Shown: positions 1 to 11,800 of the stretch, one piece after another
Layout of the letters: the number at the start of each line of letters is the position of its first letter
Position numbering within the stretch: position 1 is the first letter of the stretch
Assembly (NCBI GenBank): GCA_033239525.1
Contig: BSYO01000025.1
Span: 2,886,001 to 2,950,000, forward strand
Origin: Nepenthes gracilis
Taxonomy: Eukaryota > Streptophyta > Magnoliopsida > Caryophyllales > Nepenthaceae
DNA length: 64,000 nt
Direction: 5' to 3'
Made by a program: the position numbers and the translations under genes
Notes under the pieces: model-generated
Database searches by the model: none
What the model was told of the DNA's origin: nothing
Seen by the model: the letters and a program-made list of their open reading frames with translations, nothing else

Positions 1-1345
1 TATAAAATAATTTATTACCTATTTATTTTACCTAACTAAATAGCCTGCATGTTAAATCCTAAGTTTTATTTAGAAAAGGTGTATCTACGATAACAGTTAG
101 GGGGAATTAGGGCCAACCCCACAAGTTTGGAGCCTTGCACCATACGAAATTATGGTGTTTATATGTAAATGTTTATATTTTATATTTTTAAAATTTTTTA
201 AAAATATGCTATTTGTTGTATTTTTAGTAATATTTTTCATTGTATAAATATTTTAATTTAAAAAATAATTTATTTTATAATTATTTAATTGTGTAAAATA
301 TGTAGCCTTAAATTTTCAAGATTCAAAGGTTGATGGACGTAGGACTTTCGTGGGATTGGCTCTAGTGGGTTGAGCTCTTTAATCTCAGTTAGGGGCACCC
401 ATAGCTGATGGGAGAAGGACTTTCTATGTGCTAATAAACGTGGAAGGATACGAGGAGTGTTGCATCTTAGCTCATAGATTCAAAAAATTCCAAATTTGTA
501 CTTGTATCAGGACATTCGTTGGAGTTTAATGGCCTGTACTTTTTACATACTACTAATTCGATTATCTGTTACTTTCTGTAATCTCGAATAAATAAATATC
601 ATCATTCTTCTTCTTCCCAGTGTTTGATATCGGTTGATATCCATGTTGTCTACTTTGTTTCATTAGCTCTATTAGCTACGATGTATACCCGAGTGATAGT
701 TTCTGTTTCCAAGAATATTTTTGTCTCTTATTGAGCTAAATATTTGACGAAATCACCTGATTCCATTATGGCCATGAAATCATTTAGTTTGATCTTATCA
801 ATGAACTTTGATATGCCTCTATTCCTCATATTGAATCTAACCAAAAAATACTTCAAACTCTCACTTGAACCATATCAAATCCTAACAAGATGTTAGGGTT
901 GCTTCTCTTCCCTTCTATTAAAGGCAAATTATGATAAAAACTGATCTATATATTTTTGAACGGATTAGATGGAATTCAATGCTAACCCATAGAAACTTTC
1001 TTTTGTTTGGCCTTTCCTTTGATGTTGACACTTGGGAATTGAGGGTTGTTACTATATATTTTTGGCTCTTAATTCTATCCCACAAGGATTTCAATATTTT
1101 TGACATGCTGTTGATTTGAGCCACCAAAGATTCAACATCCACGTCTGATGTCAAGTGAACGTTTTCAAAATTACCCATTTCGAGGTCATGGCCATGGGAC
1201 ATGACATCCTTTAAGTGGTTGACTAGCTTATCCTTGCGCTCTAATGTTCACCATTTCATTTTGTTAAAAATGAGAATCGCTTATGAATGAATCAAGTTGT
1301 GATGAAACAGGAACAGATGGCTTTATAATATTCCCAAAAACGATA
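1..1345 (-). mobile_element. Family A gag-only retroelement, internal region (copy 1, truncated by window edge)
   Basis: Degenerate internal part of a repeat found at least five times in the window. In plus orientation the order is an AT-rich block, a G-rich block (about 300-480), then gag-derived sequence that codes on the minus strand. The frame at 918-1202 reads like the N-terminal leader of gag and starts MSHGHDLEMGNFENV. Similar leaders occur near 17040-17240 and 27080-27260. A PBS-like junction lies near 1335-1355, where better copies show a GGCGCCA-type core. There are many stops and deletions, and no protease, reverse transcriptase or integrase. Gag ancestry is inferred from the better copy at 29640-30180. 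Confidence 0.55.
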
Positions 1346-2533
1346 CCAATGATATACATTCGGATTTGAATTGATATCTGATTATGTCGAATTGATCCTT
1401 CGAACCTCATTATCTGAATTCTACAAACCACAATAACTAATACTAGATAATAGAAATATAGAACTCGCTTTTTAATATATTCTCTAATATTTAAAATAGA
1501 AATCTTTTTAAAGGAATTGAACGATTAAAAAGGAATGAAGATGAATATGAGATTATTTCAATTCAGAGGACTAGACTCCATGAATCAGAAAAGTAAAGAA
1601 GGAGACAACTTGGGAAGAGAGCACAGAATACACCTCTCTCTTTCTTAATGTAATGTTCACCCCTTTATTCACTAAATAGAGTCTTTATATTTATTGTTTG
1701 TACGTCAACAAGTTTGCCCTTCTGGAATCAATGTGGCTATCTGTTTAGAACATTATATTATTATTTACTTAATGTGATTAGTCATTCCTCAATTTTATTT
1801 AATCATTCGTCAGTATTTAATATTAAATTTATTTTTTATTGGATTATTAATTATTTCAATCTTTAATGCCTCTGACCACCTGGCCATACGGTTGATTGTT
1901 AGATCATGTATTTAAATCGATTCGTAAACTAATTTTTTACTAGCCTGAGCAACTTGGTTGTCCTATCAATCGTGTTTAGGCTAACAACTCATGGGCCCCA
2001 TATTTTATTGAGTTGAATGGATTATATCTAGATTGTACCCAACAAGAATGATTTTATTTTATTTATTAGAATAATTATATAATTGTTACTTTGCCATTAT
2101 CTCTATTAGCATCATTTTTTTTATAATTGTTACTTTGCCATTGTCTCTATTATTTTATTTATTAGAATAATTATATAATTGTTACTTTGCCATTATCTCT
2201 ATTAGCATCATTTTTTTTTGGGGTGGGGGGCTCCATTTTCTTATTGGCAAGTTTGTGGTATACCTTCTATTTTTAATTTTTCTACTTTTTCTTCATTTAC
2301 GGCACATTTGATTATTAAAATTGAATAAAGTAAAATAAAATTAGTTATTTTCAAGAATAGAATAAGATAAAAATAAAATTAAAAATTGTTATTATCATAT
2401 TTGGTTATTATGATAAAATAAGTTAAAAATTAGTATTTTAATATTTAATTTATAGAATAATATGATGAATAATATAAAAATTTATCATAATAATTTTTTT
2501 TATCCTGCTTTAATAAAAAAGATAATCTTTTTG
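1346..2533 (-). mobile_element. Family A LTR-like block (copy 1)
   Basis: Follows the PBS-like junction and matches blocks at 7608-8160, 17346-18420, 27381-28330, 32871-33930 and 52860-54140. On the minus strand it contains a TATA-like ATAAATATAAAG around 1670-1695, conserved in the other copies, so this is probably an LTR with a minus-strand promoter. It is called an LTR because the block occurs on both sides of gag regions and borders the PBS-like site. Exact TG/CA ends were not found. Confidence 0.5.
2050..2218. repeat. Local tandem duplication in family A LTR
   Basis: A unit of about 70 bp, containing ATTATATAATTGTTACTTTG followed by the 'ccattatctctatt' motif, occurs at 2050-2120 and 2148-2218, with a partial copy between them. 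A T/G homopolymer run (2207-2228) follows. It looks like a slippage or unequal-exchange product. Confidence 0.7.
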
Positions 2534-3667
2534 GGCTGGTCATAGTTACCGTAATGTGCCAAATCCTATGTTGATCTATGACCTAATGGTGTAGGGTGGC
2601 GATTGCTTTAAATAACTATGCGCTGTATAGTCAAGTTATTCACCTCGCTTTAAATAACTAAAGATACGCCTAATAAGTAAAAATACAATAGTAAAAATTA
2701 AATTCGTAATTATAAGTTTAATTAAAATGTCTTAAATTTCTATAGCAATTACAGAAGGAAGAACCACTTAATTTTGTAAAAATTGAATGGTAAAAATAAT
2801 AAAAATAGTATTAATTCTTATTTTTCTTGATATCATTATTAATTTTATTCTGGTGTAAAATTTATAAGGTATCAAAAAATTGTCAAATATATTACTATAT
2901 GTATGGTACATAAATTTTAAATAAACATTTTAAATTAAATTGATGTTTATTTTTTGAAATTTTTTAATAGTACACATATATAATTCAAAGATATAAATTT
3001 AGCATCTTTTTAAATCTACTTGAGTTTATGATGAAGCCACCGCCTCTTGATTAGAACAATTGAGTTCATGATGCAACTAGTGCCTCTTGATTAGAACAAC
3101 ACGTCAAAAATTAAGATATAAATATAATAACTTGTAGATCTAGTAGGGCTAATGGCGAAAGTAGCATTTACCCAATTGAAATGATAGATTGATAATGAAA
3201 ACACAAATCTGACATATTTGATCTATCCAATTTCGTATAAAAGTTAGTATTTCACAACTGAAAAGATAGATCAATAATAAATATGCAAAATCTACTAAAA
3301 TATGTTGCAGCTCGAGACCCAAAGGTCCAGAGGTGTTTAGGTCATGTAGAGATAAATGTTTGTGTTTTAGCATCCTTATTGACAATCAACAATATAGACA
3401 CATCATAAATTTGTTGGACTAAGATTTTATGAAGAAAGAAAAGAACCCCACCCACAAAAAAAAAAAAAAATCAATAAATTCTTTTTTCTATATCAGATTA
3501 AATTATTTAAATATTAAATTAATTTAATATGACTTTTAAAGTAAGGTGAATAAACATTAATAAAAATTAAATTAGTCTAAGTATATAGCACACCACAACT
3601 ACCACCCTACACCGTTAGATCATAGATCAACGCAAGATTTGGTCCATCATGTAATAGTTACTATCAT
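2534..3667. mobile_element. 1.1-kb segment with long terminal inverted repeats (copy 1)
   Basis: The left end (2534-2603) contains TTGATCTATGACCTAATGG and GTAGGGTGGC. The right end (3588-3667) carries the reverse complement, including CCACCCTACACCGTTAG and TGGTCCATCAT. The AT-rich interior has no coding capacity; the minus frame at 3149-3385 resembles nothing I recognise. The structure suggests a non-autonomous TIR or foldback element. No target duplication was identified. In other copies the inverted arms extend further into the adjoining LTR-like sequence (see 4737-4870), so this may be a palindromic part of family A rather than an independent transposon. Confidence 0.6.
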
Positions 3668-3747
3668 TTTTTTTTCCTTCAGAGCTTCTTTTTTTATTTT
3701 TTATTAAAAATAATAAAGATTAGAGATAATAAAGATCACATTTGTAA

Positions 3748-4810
3748 CTGGTGGCGATTGCTTTAAATAACTATGCGCTATATAGTCAAGTTATTCACCT
3801 CGCTTTAAATAACTAAAGATACGCCTAACAAGTAAAAATACAATAGTAAAAATTAAATTCGTAATTATAAGTTTAATTAAAATGTCTTAAATTTCTATAG
3901 CAATTACAGAAGGAAGAACCACTTAATTTTGTAAAAATTGAATGGTAAAAATAATAAAAATATTATTAATTCTTATTTTTCTTGATATCATTATTAATTT
4001 TATTCTGGTGTAAAATTTATAAGGTATCAAAAAATTGTCAAATATATTACTATATGTATGGTACATAAATTTTAAATAAACATTTTAAATTAAATTGATG
4101 TTTATTTTCTGAAATTTTTAATAGTATACATATATAATTCAAATATATAAATTTAGTATCTTTTTAAATCTACTTAAGTTTATGATGAAGCCACTGCCTC
4201 TTGATTAGAACAGTTGAGTTTATGATGCAACTAGTGCCTCTTGATTAGAACAACACGTCAAAAATGAAGATATAAATACAATAACTTCTAGATCTAGTAG
4301 GGCTAATGGCCAAGGTAATGTTTACCCAATTGAAATGATAGATAATGAAAACACAAATATGACATATTTGATCTATCTAATTTTATATCAAAGCTAGTAC
4401 TTCACAATTGAAAAGCTAGATCGACAATAAATATGCAAAATCTACATAAAAATATTGCAACTCGAGACCCAAAGTTCTAGAGGTGCTTAGGTCATGGAGA
4501 GATAAATGTTTGTGTTTTAGCACTCTCATCGACAACCAACAATATTAACACATTATAAATTTGTGGGACTAAGATCTTATGAAGAAAGAAAAGAATCCCT
4601 CCCACAAAAAAAAATTAAATTCAATAAATTATTTCTTCTATATCAAATTAAATTATTTAAATATTGAATTAACTTAATATGACTTTTAAAATAAGGTGAA
4701 TAAACATTAATAAAAATTAAATTAATCTATGTATATAGCACACCACAACTATCACCCTACACCGTTAGATCATAGATCAACGCAAGATTTGGTCCATCAT
4801 CATAACTATT
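3748..4810. mobile_element. 1.1-kb inverted-repeat segment (copy 2, tandem)
   Basis: A nearly full direct repeat of 2591-3667, starting at GGTGGCGATTGC and ending with the same right-hand inverted repeat (4737-4810). The outer left repeat is missing. The linker 3668-3747 is AT-rich. High similarity to copy 1, including identical stretches around CTCTTGATTAGAAC, suggests a local duplication younger than the spread of the family. Confidence 0.65.
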
Positions 4811-5835
4811 GTTTGTTCAAAATGAAGACTAAATAGAGGAAAAGAAGGAAAGTAATTACCCAACACAAAAGGAAAACCAAAGATATAGAAGAAACTTGCT
4901 AAATAAAAAAACTAAAACCTTTCTAAAGGAAAAAAAAATAATAGTAGTAGAGATAATAAAGATCACATTTATAACTATTACAAACGATAGTAGAGATAAC
5001 ATTTGTAACTGTTACATTTAATGTCATTTGGTCGATCACTAGACCGTGTATTAAAATTGATTCCTAAACTAACTTCTTACTATCCTGAGCAACTCGGTTG
5101 TCTTGTTAACCGTGTTTGGGCTAACAACCCATCGGCCCCACAACCCCACATTTTATCAAGTTGAATAGATCATATCAAGATCGTACCTAATAAGAATGAT
5201 TTTATTTTATTTACTAGAATAATTATATAATTGTTAATTTGCTATTATCTCTACTAACATTTTTTTTTTTTTTTTTTGGGAGGGGGGGGGGTTCCATTTT
5301 TCGTATTTAGCAAGTTTTTGCTATACCTTCCTTTTTAATTTTTCTACTTTTTCTCCTTTTAGTCTTCATTTGGAGCTGATCATAATTATCATGATGGGCC
5401 AAATCATGTGTTGATCTATTACCTAATGGTGTAGGGTGGCAATTGTGATGGGCTATATAATCAAGTTATTCACCTAACTTTAAATAACTAAAGATATACC
5501 TAATAACTAAAGATACAATAATAAAAATTAAATTCAAAATTATAAGTTTAATTAAACCATCTTAAATTTCTATAGCAATTACATAAACAAGAAGCACTTA
5601 ATTTTGTAAAAAAAAAAAATGAATGGGAAAAAATAATAAAAATATTATTGATTCTTATTTTTCTCAATATCATTATTAACTTTCTTCTTAAATAAAATTT
5701 ATATGGTATGAAAAAATTTCAAAATATATTGTTACATGTATGGTATATAAATTTTAAATAAACATTTTAAATTAAATTTATGTTTATTTATTTGGAAGTT
5801 TTTAATAGTACACATATATAATTCAACATATATTA
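4811..5835. repeat. Inverted family A LTR tail, then direct LTR-like block and left arm
   Basis: 4811-4960 is the reverse complement of the tail of the family A LTR block (its direct counterpart here is about 5230-5400). 5036-5430 is that block in direct orientation and 5430-5830 is the left part of the inverted-repeat segment. The two tails therefore face each other and form a large imperfect palindrome centred near 5000. A T17/G-rich homopolymer tract sits at 5258-5292. No coding potential is seen. Confidence 0.5.
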
Positions 5836-7600
5836 ATTCTAACCCTAATCCCACGTTGGAACTGGTCCTCCCCACATTATTCTGTGTTGACAAACTTAGT
5901 TCCATGAATAATATTCTCGTTATTCTTCAATGGTAATAAAAAATATTATTGAAAATAAATTTTTTCACTAAAATTGAAAATTCCTAATTAAATAATGAAA
6001 TAAATATTCTTAAAATATGATATTTATGAAAATTATTTTTTAGGCAAGAGATATTTTTTATAAAATAATTTATTACTATTTATTTTATCTAACTAAATAG
6101 TCTGTATATTCAATACTGAGTTTTCTTAAGAAAACGTGTACCTGAGAACTGTTGCCTTAGGGTTGGAGCCCTATGCCCTTGGAAAGTATTAGATTTCCAT
6201 TTAAGGTTTATATTTTATATTTTTTAAAATTTTAAATAATATGTTATTAGTTATATTTTTAGAATTATTTTCATAATATAAGTATTTTAATATTTTTAAA
6301 ATTTATTTATTTTATAATTTTTTAATTATACAAAATATGTAGCCTTAAATTAAAGGTCAAAGGCTGTAGGATTCTTACTGGATTGGCTCGGGCCGGTTCT
6401 GCCCCCTTGATCTCAGTTAAGGGCACCCATAGCCGATGGGAGAAGGGACCTTCCATGTGCTAGGTGTGGAAGGGTACAAGGGCTGCTACATCTTAGCCCA
6501 GTGATTTGAAAAATCCAAAATTGGTATTTGCATCAAGGTAATCGTTTGTTGTTCAATGCAATAAAGTTTAATAGCTTATACTCTTTATGTACTTCCAATT
6601 CGATTCTCTGTTATTTTCTATAATCCCAAGTGGATGAATTATCGCAATTCCTCTTCTTCCCGGTGTTTGATATTGGTTGATATTCATACTTTGAGAGTTC
6701 TGATCATTTTGCTTCGTTAGTTTCATCAGTTGCGATGTATGTCCGGGTGATAGTCTTTATATCCAAAAAAGTGTTTGACTCCTATTGGACAAAATATTTG
6801 AAGATATCACTTGATTGTATTATATCCATGAAAGCATCCAGTTTCATCTTATCAATAAACTTGGATATGTCCCTAGACTGAGCATTGAATCTGATTAAAA
6901 AACGTTTTAGGCTCTCACTTGGACACTGCACTCTTGACAAAATGCCAGGGTTGCATCTCTTCCCTCTGACTGGAGGTCGGTTGTGATAAAAACTAATCTA
7001 CCAATTCTTCAAAGGATTGGATGGAATTCGGTGCTTGCCTATAAAATCAAATCCTACTATCTCCCTTTAGAATTAAAGGAAAACAAATATATAATGTGGG
7101 GTCCTTGAGTTTCTAGAAACTAAGCAATGTTTGAAAATGATCTACATGATCCATTAGATTGGTACTTTCATTGTAGGGCTCCAATACATGTAATTTAAAT
7201 TTCTAGGGAAGCCAGTTCTCTTTAATCTCTAGAGTGAATGGTGTACGGCCCAATTTGATTATTCAACCAATCATGATTCGTCAAAAAGTTGTTGCTCAAT
7301 CCGCCTTATTCTCTCCTCCACTTCAGTTGTAGAGGCAATCTTTTACATTAATAAATGTGAATGGAGGAGGCAATCTCTCCTCCACACGTGGCGTCTGCTT
7401 AATTGCAAGGGTTTTTGGTATGCTACTGTGTGATCACCTTCCTTGAATCGAGGGATGTCCTAAGACTTAAGATAGCAAGGGTTCCGCCACTCGAGTTTCC
7501 TTAGATAGTGAGGGTTATTGAAAATGATAATTATTTTTGGACGAAGTAAGTTGTGATGAAATAGAAACGAATGGGTTAATAATATTTCCTTATATGGCGC
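5836..7600 (-). mobile_element. Family A gag-only retroelement, internal region (copy 2)
   Basis: Same block order as 1-1345: a block starting TAATTCTAACCCTAATCCCA, AT-rich blocks, then the G-rich block (6350-6500), then minus-strand gag remnants (about 6650-7560). A PBS-like core lies at about 7590-7605. Read on the minus strand it is TTAGCGCCAT followed by ATAAGGAA, close to the GGCGCC-type primer sites of plant Ty3/gypsy elements. Frames are broken by many stops, so only relic gag content is claimed. Confidence 0.55.
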
Positions 7601-8160
7601 TAATGATGCATAAATTTGATTTGGATTGGTATCCGATTACTTTAACTCGATTGTTCAAACCTTATTATCTAAATCATGTGCATCACAATAATTAATATAA
7701 GATAAGAGGACTAAGAGACTCACTTTTCTGTATATTATCCGATACTCAAATTGAAAATCTTTCTAAAAAAAATTAAAAGATTAAAAAGGAATAGAAATGA
7801 GTGTGAGATTATTTGAATTTAGAAGATTTGGCGTCATGAATCAAGAAAGTGAAGAAGTAGATGGCTTCTAATAAGAGCACAAAATGCCCCTCTTTGTCTC
7901 AATGCAAGGTTCTCCCTTGTTTAGTAAACAGAGCCTTTATGTTTATAATTTGTACGCCAACTAGTTCGTCCTACTAAAATTGACGTAGCTACCTGTTTAG
8001 AACATTACATTGTTTGTACTCCAATCATCATGTTGATTTTGTAACTATTTACTAATTAATATTTTATATTTATTTGGCTATTATTGTCTACTTAAATATA
8101 GTTAATCATTTTAAATTTTATTTAATTGTTTATAAGAATTTAATACCATATTTATTTTTT
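7601..8160 (-). mobile_element. Family A LTR-like block (copy 2, proximal part)
   Basis: Matches the LTR-like block of the other copies, with the minus-strand TATA-like site around 7930-7955. It is interrupted at 8160 by a LINE and resumes at 10781. The broken sequence rejoins perfectly when the LINE and one 16-bp duplication are removed. Confidence 0.6.
8145..8160. repeat. 16-bp target-site duplication of the LINE (left)
   Basis: ACCATATTTATTTTTT at 8145-8160 is repeated exactly at 10765-10780. Uninterrupted family A copies have only one equivalent. The length is typical of target-primed reverse transcription. Confidence 0.85.
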
Positions 8161-9068
8161 ATTTTTATTTTTTGGTATGTAAGTAAATTGTATTAAAATA
8201 AAAAAATTATAAAATTTATATTCTATCTCTAAGTGTTTTGTCGATTTCGAATTAAAATATAGAAGTTAAGGTATCCCTCGAATAACACTTTCATGCATGT
8301 AATATAAGTAAACAAACCAAACTTCGCATACAGTGATGCACCAAAAAATTAACCGCAATGTATGTGGAAGAAAATTAGGATTGCCACCAAAAAAACACAT
8401 ATACTAACATGCACAAAGGTTGGGGCATAACTCGAGCACCATGACGTTCAACACAACACCATTTTACTAACATTTCCAAGACTCCTTTTTTTTTGGGGGG
8501 GTAAGTAACATTTGAAAGACATCCACCGGGAGTTCCATACCGACGATCAACTACTCCAGACATACTAGCATTATTGCACCAAACCAAACATTGGCATACC
8601 GGAATATACTCAATTTCGGCAATTTGAATCATTTTCAGACCGGGAATTTCAGCACATTCCAATCCAACCCGGCTGTTTCCAAACCGGTTGATTCCAAATC
8701 AAATCAAAAATTCCAGAAAGACCATCCACTTCATGGGATCCAAAAGGAGACAGTCACTTATAGCATACCGGCATTATTGCACCAAACTGATCATTTGTAT
8801 ACCGGTACATACCCTCAATCCGTGATTGTTATATTCCAATAGAACAATGCCAAATCAAACAACTCGTTAGATACTCTAAACCAGTAAAATACCCCATACT
8901 AAGCAAAAAGCATAAATCTGCAACAATTTTTTTTTCCAAAGTATACCGGTAGTTTGCAACCATACCGGGCAAATGCACCATACCGGGTAATTTTTTTTAT
9001 ATATAAAGCATACCGGCATGTTGCGACAATTCGGCAAGTTGCAAATACTGGTAAAGAGCAAGATAGCT

Positions 9069-9310
9069 ATAGTGTCCCACATTGGATTGGGGGAGGGGAA
9101 CAAAGCGTCTTTATAAAGGCGTGGACACCTCCCCCTTGTAGACGCGTTTTGGGGGTGGTGGACTCCGTCTGCCAGGAACAAAACCGTGAGACCTGAGGGC
9201 CGGGACGCCGTGAAGTTCTCAGGTGTCTCGGCCTGAGGGCCGAGACGCCGCAAAATTCTCTCAGGTCAAAGCGGACACTATCTACATGAGGGTGAGCCAG
9301 GGACGTTACA
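9069..9310 (+). repeat. TRIM 5' LTR
   Basis: 242-bp left terminal repeat of the TRIM, ending GGACGTTACA directly before the primer binding site. It is GC-rich compared with its surroundings. It differs from the right LTR by scattered substitutions and short indels around 9200-9260. Confidence 0.85.
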
Positions 9311-9378
9311 AATGATATCAGAGCCGGGACCTGGTTTAGTGTGCCAGCGAGGACGCTGGGCCTCCAAAGGGGGTGGAC

Positions 9379-9623
9379 TGTAATGTCCCATATTGGATTC
9401 AGGGAGGGGAACGAAGCGTCTTTATAAAGGCGTGGACACTTCCCCCCTTATAGACGCGTTTTGGGGGCGGTGGATTTCGTCTACCAGGAACAAAACCGTG
9501 AAGCCTGTAGTTGGGGACGCCGTGAAGTTCTCCCAGGCCTCGACCTGTAGGGTAGAGACGCCTTGAAATTCTCCCAGGTTAAAGCGGACAATATCTACAC
9601 GCGGGTGCGTCGAGGACGTTACA
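9379..9623 (+). repeat. TRIM 3' LTR
   Basis: 245-bp right terminal repeat with canonical TGTAATGTCCCA start and GTTACA end, followed by the ATAGCT target duplication. Confidence 0.85.
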
Positions 9624-10780
9624 ATAGCTGTAAAAGTTCCAAACCGACAAAAAATACCATACCGGGCAAAGTTTGTTTTTTACAACATACCCATACCAAC
9701 TAGTTGTACCAAACCAGCATATACTTGATACCAACAAAGAACCCAAACCGATTTAATATCATATTGGGCAAAAAAGCAGTAGACTGACCGAAAGCGTCCA
9801 TATTGTCAAATGGACCCATACCGGCAAGCCAGAGATGAATAAGGCATTCTGGTCGGAATGCTTTCTTTTTTTCATATCGGCAGAACCAAATTCCGACAAA
9901 AAAACTAGACCGGTAAAAAAATATCATACCTGACAAAATACACAATACTGACTAAAAGCACCAATACCGGCAAATAGACCCATACTAGCATACCAGACAG
10001 GAAAAAGACAATTCTTCTAGAATGTTTTTTTTTTTTTTTTGTAAAACTGGAATGTATGATGCATTTCGGAAAGTGCCATTCCGAAATATAGCCCCATTCC
10101 GGAAAAAAATTTTTTTTTTTGAATTTTTTTTTTTTTTTTTTTGGAAAACACCTCCTTCATCTCATAAACAGTAAATACAGCAACTCAAAAACCGCGGCCC
10201 AATGTATGTTGCAACGACTGTCAATAACAAATGTCCAAAGCCATTTGAAGTCCTTTGCCAATTTGTGATTCTCTACCAAAAGTTCTTGAAGCCGAAAAAA
10301 TCAGCCACGACCTTAGCTGCGGACAGACAAAATCCTCGGCCCCAAAGCGACATTACCTCGAACCATTTACCCCACCCTTGGTCATTATTAAATTCCAACA
10401 GGAGATAATGTATCTAATACAACTATTTTGACCACTAATACTAAGTGCCAGCTTCCTCCGAACGGAGTCAGTGATAAGATTAGTAATTAGGGTAACATCC
10501 GGACACTTGCACCGACAAAAACACTTTGATTGCGTTCCTTCCAGATGAAATAAGCCGTGACTATTAGAGTGAGTCTAAAAAAGATCGCTTTGACATTCTT
10601 GCCTTTCCATAAGTTTGCAGCCCAATCAATATTATGAGTCCAGTCCCTGTATGGCCAATGAAGTCCAACTCGATTTCTCATCTTCCCCCAAACTTCATTT
10701 GAAAAAGGGAAATCGAAAAAAAGATGATTGTGACTTTCCTCGACATTTTTGCATAGAGCACAAAACCATATTTATTTTTT

Positions 10781-11800
10781 AACTAGGTCATTATTCGCAT
10801 GGATCTTCAATATCTCTGGCTGTTCGGCCATTTGGTTGATTGGTGAACTATATATTTAGATCAAGTCCTAAGCCAATTTCATATCAAGTTGAACAATTTT
10901 ATTATCTTGTCAATCATCTTTGGGTTGACAACTCGTGGGCCTTGTATTTTGTCGGATTGAATTGATCATATGTAGACTGTACTCAACAAGAATGATTTTA
11001 TCTTATTTATAAAAATGATTATATAATTATTAGTTTGCTATTATCTTTATCACCATCATTTTTCCCTTCAAAGCTTCTTTTTGATTTTTTTGTTTTTCCA
11101 GGGTTTCATTGTTCTTGTTTGGCAAGTTTCTTCTATACCTTCCATCTTCCTTTTGCATTGGTTAATTATTTTTCTAATTTTTCTCCATTTAGTCTTCATT
11201 TTGAACCAGCAATGGTTATCATGATGGACCAAATCATGGGTTGATCTATGATCTAACAATGTAGGATGACAATTGTGGTGTGCTACATACTACGGTTCAT
11301 TTAATTTTATAAATGTTTTATCTTACTTTGAAAGTTATATTAAGTTAATTTAGTATTTAAATAATTTAATTTGATGTAGAGGAAAGAACCTATTGAATTT
11401 AAATTTTTTTCTATGGGAAGAATTTTTTTTTCTTTCTTCATAAGATCTTAGCCTAACATATTTATAAAGTGTCAATATTGTCGGTTGTTAATAAGGGAGG
11501 CTAAAACACAAACATTTATCTCAACACAACCAAAGCACCTCCGAACCTTTGAGTCTCAAACTGCAACATTTTTTAGTAGATTTTTTTATGTTGATTGTCG
11601 ATCTATCTTTTCAATTGTGAATCACTAACTCTGATATGAAATTAGATAGATTAAAGATGTCAAATTTATATCTTCATTATCGATATATCATTTCAATATG
11701 ATAAGCGCTAGCTTCACCATTGGCACTACTAGATCTAGAAGTTATTGTATTTATGTCTTCATTTTCGATGTGTTATTCTAATCAAGAGGTACTAGCTATT
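10781..11800 (-). mobile_element. Family A LTR-like block (distal part) and inverted-orientation arm
   Basis: 10781-11280 continues the LTR-like block broken by the LINE. 11210-11290 is the inverted-repeat end, and 11290-11800 is the interior of the 1.1-kb segment in the orientation opposite to 2590-3590 (compare TTCATAAGATCTTAG with its reverse complement near 3420). The arm stops abruptly near 11800, where another insertion begins. The small plus and minus frames at 11035-11259 are incidental. Confidence 0.55.

Larger units (their letters stand above)
9069..9623 (+). mobile_element. TRIM (terminal-repeat retrotransposon in miniature)
   Basis: Two direct repeats, 9069-9310 and 9379-9623 (about 245 bp), share the TGTCCCA(C/T)ATTGGATT start, a GACGCGTTTTGGGGG core and GGACGTTACA ends. 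The 68-bp interior starts with a tRNA-Met-type primer site (TGATATCAGAGC at about 9313-9324) and ends in a purine-rich AAAGGGGGTGGAC polypurine tract. No coding sequence. The target duplication ATAGCT flanks it (9063-9068 and 9624-9629). Size and layout fit the TRIM class, which depends on enzymes from autonomous elements. The first LTR has a changed start (ATAG for TGTA). A related LTR fragment lies at 36910-36967. Confidence 0.88.
8580..10010. repeat. Field of dispersed TACCGG motifs in the LINE 3' region
   Basis: Outside the TRIM, ATACCGG(C/G)A-like words recur irregularly more than ten times (for example near 8596, 8765, 8800, 8945, 8965, 8983, 9010, 9658, 9818, 9973), often with a 'caccaaac' or 'ttgcaac' neighbour. 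There is no fixed period. The TRIM sits within this field. I see no protein in it. Confidence 0.6.
8161..10764 (-). mobile_element. 5'-truncated L1-type LINE
   Basis: Minus-strand insertion bounded by a perfect 16-bp duplication. At its 5' (right) end about 10764-10487 translates to the C-terminal zinc-binding region of plant LINE reverse transcriptases (zf-RVT). It shows CALCKNVEESHNHLFF, then an FSNEVW segment, and a clean frame that continues into a conserved AYFIWKERNQ-type stretch. The catalytic RT core is missing, so this is a 5' truncation. Coding similarity fades below about 10200. Poly(T) tracts on the plus strand (10028-10042, 10102-10142 and the 8161 end) fit poly(A)-rich 3' sequence on the minus strand. 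A TRIM element (9069-9623) is nested inside. The whole 8161-10764 span is assigned to one insertion because of the duplication; an earlier internal insertion is also possible. Confidence 0.75.

Noticed and set aside
2534..4810. Assignment to a named DNA transposon superfamily (Mutator or hAT)
   Set aside because: Long inverted repeats are clear, but no target duplication, transposase or exact termini were found.
8375..9253. Frames of 80-125 residues near the TRIM
   Set aside because: They run across the LINE 3' region and the TRIM LTR boundary, so they cannot be one ancestral protein.
8580..10010. CRISPR-like or satellite array of TACCGG words
   Set aside because: Spacing is irregular, repeats are only 6-9 bp, and the context is a eukaryotic LINE.
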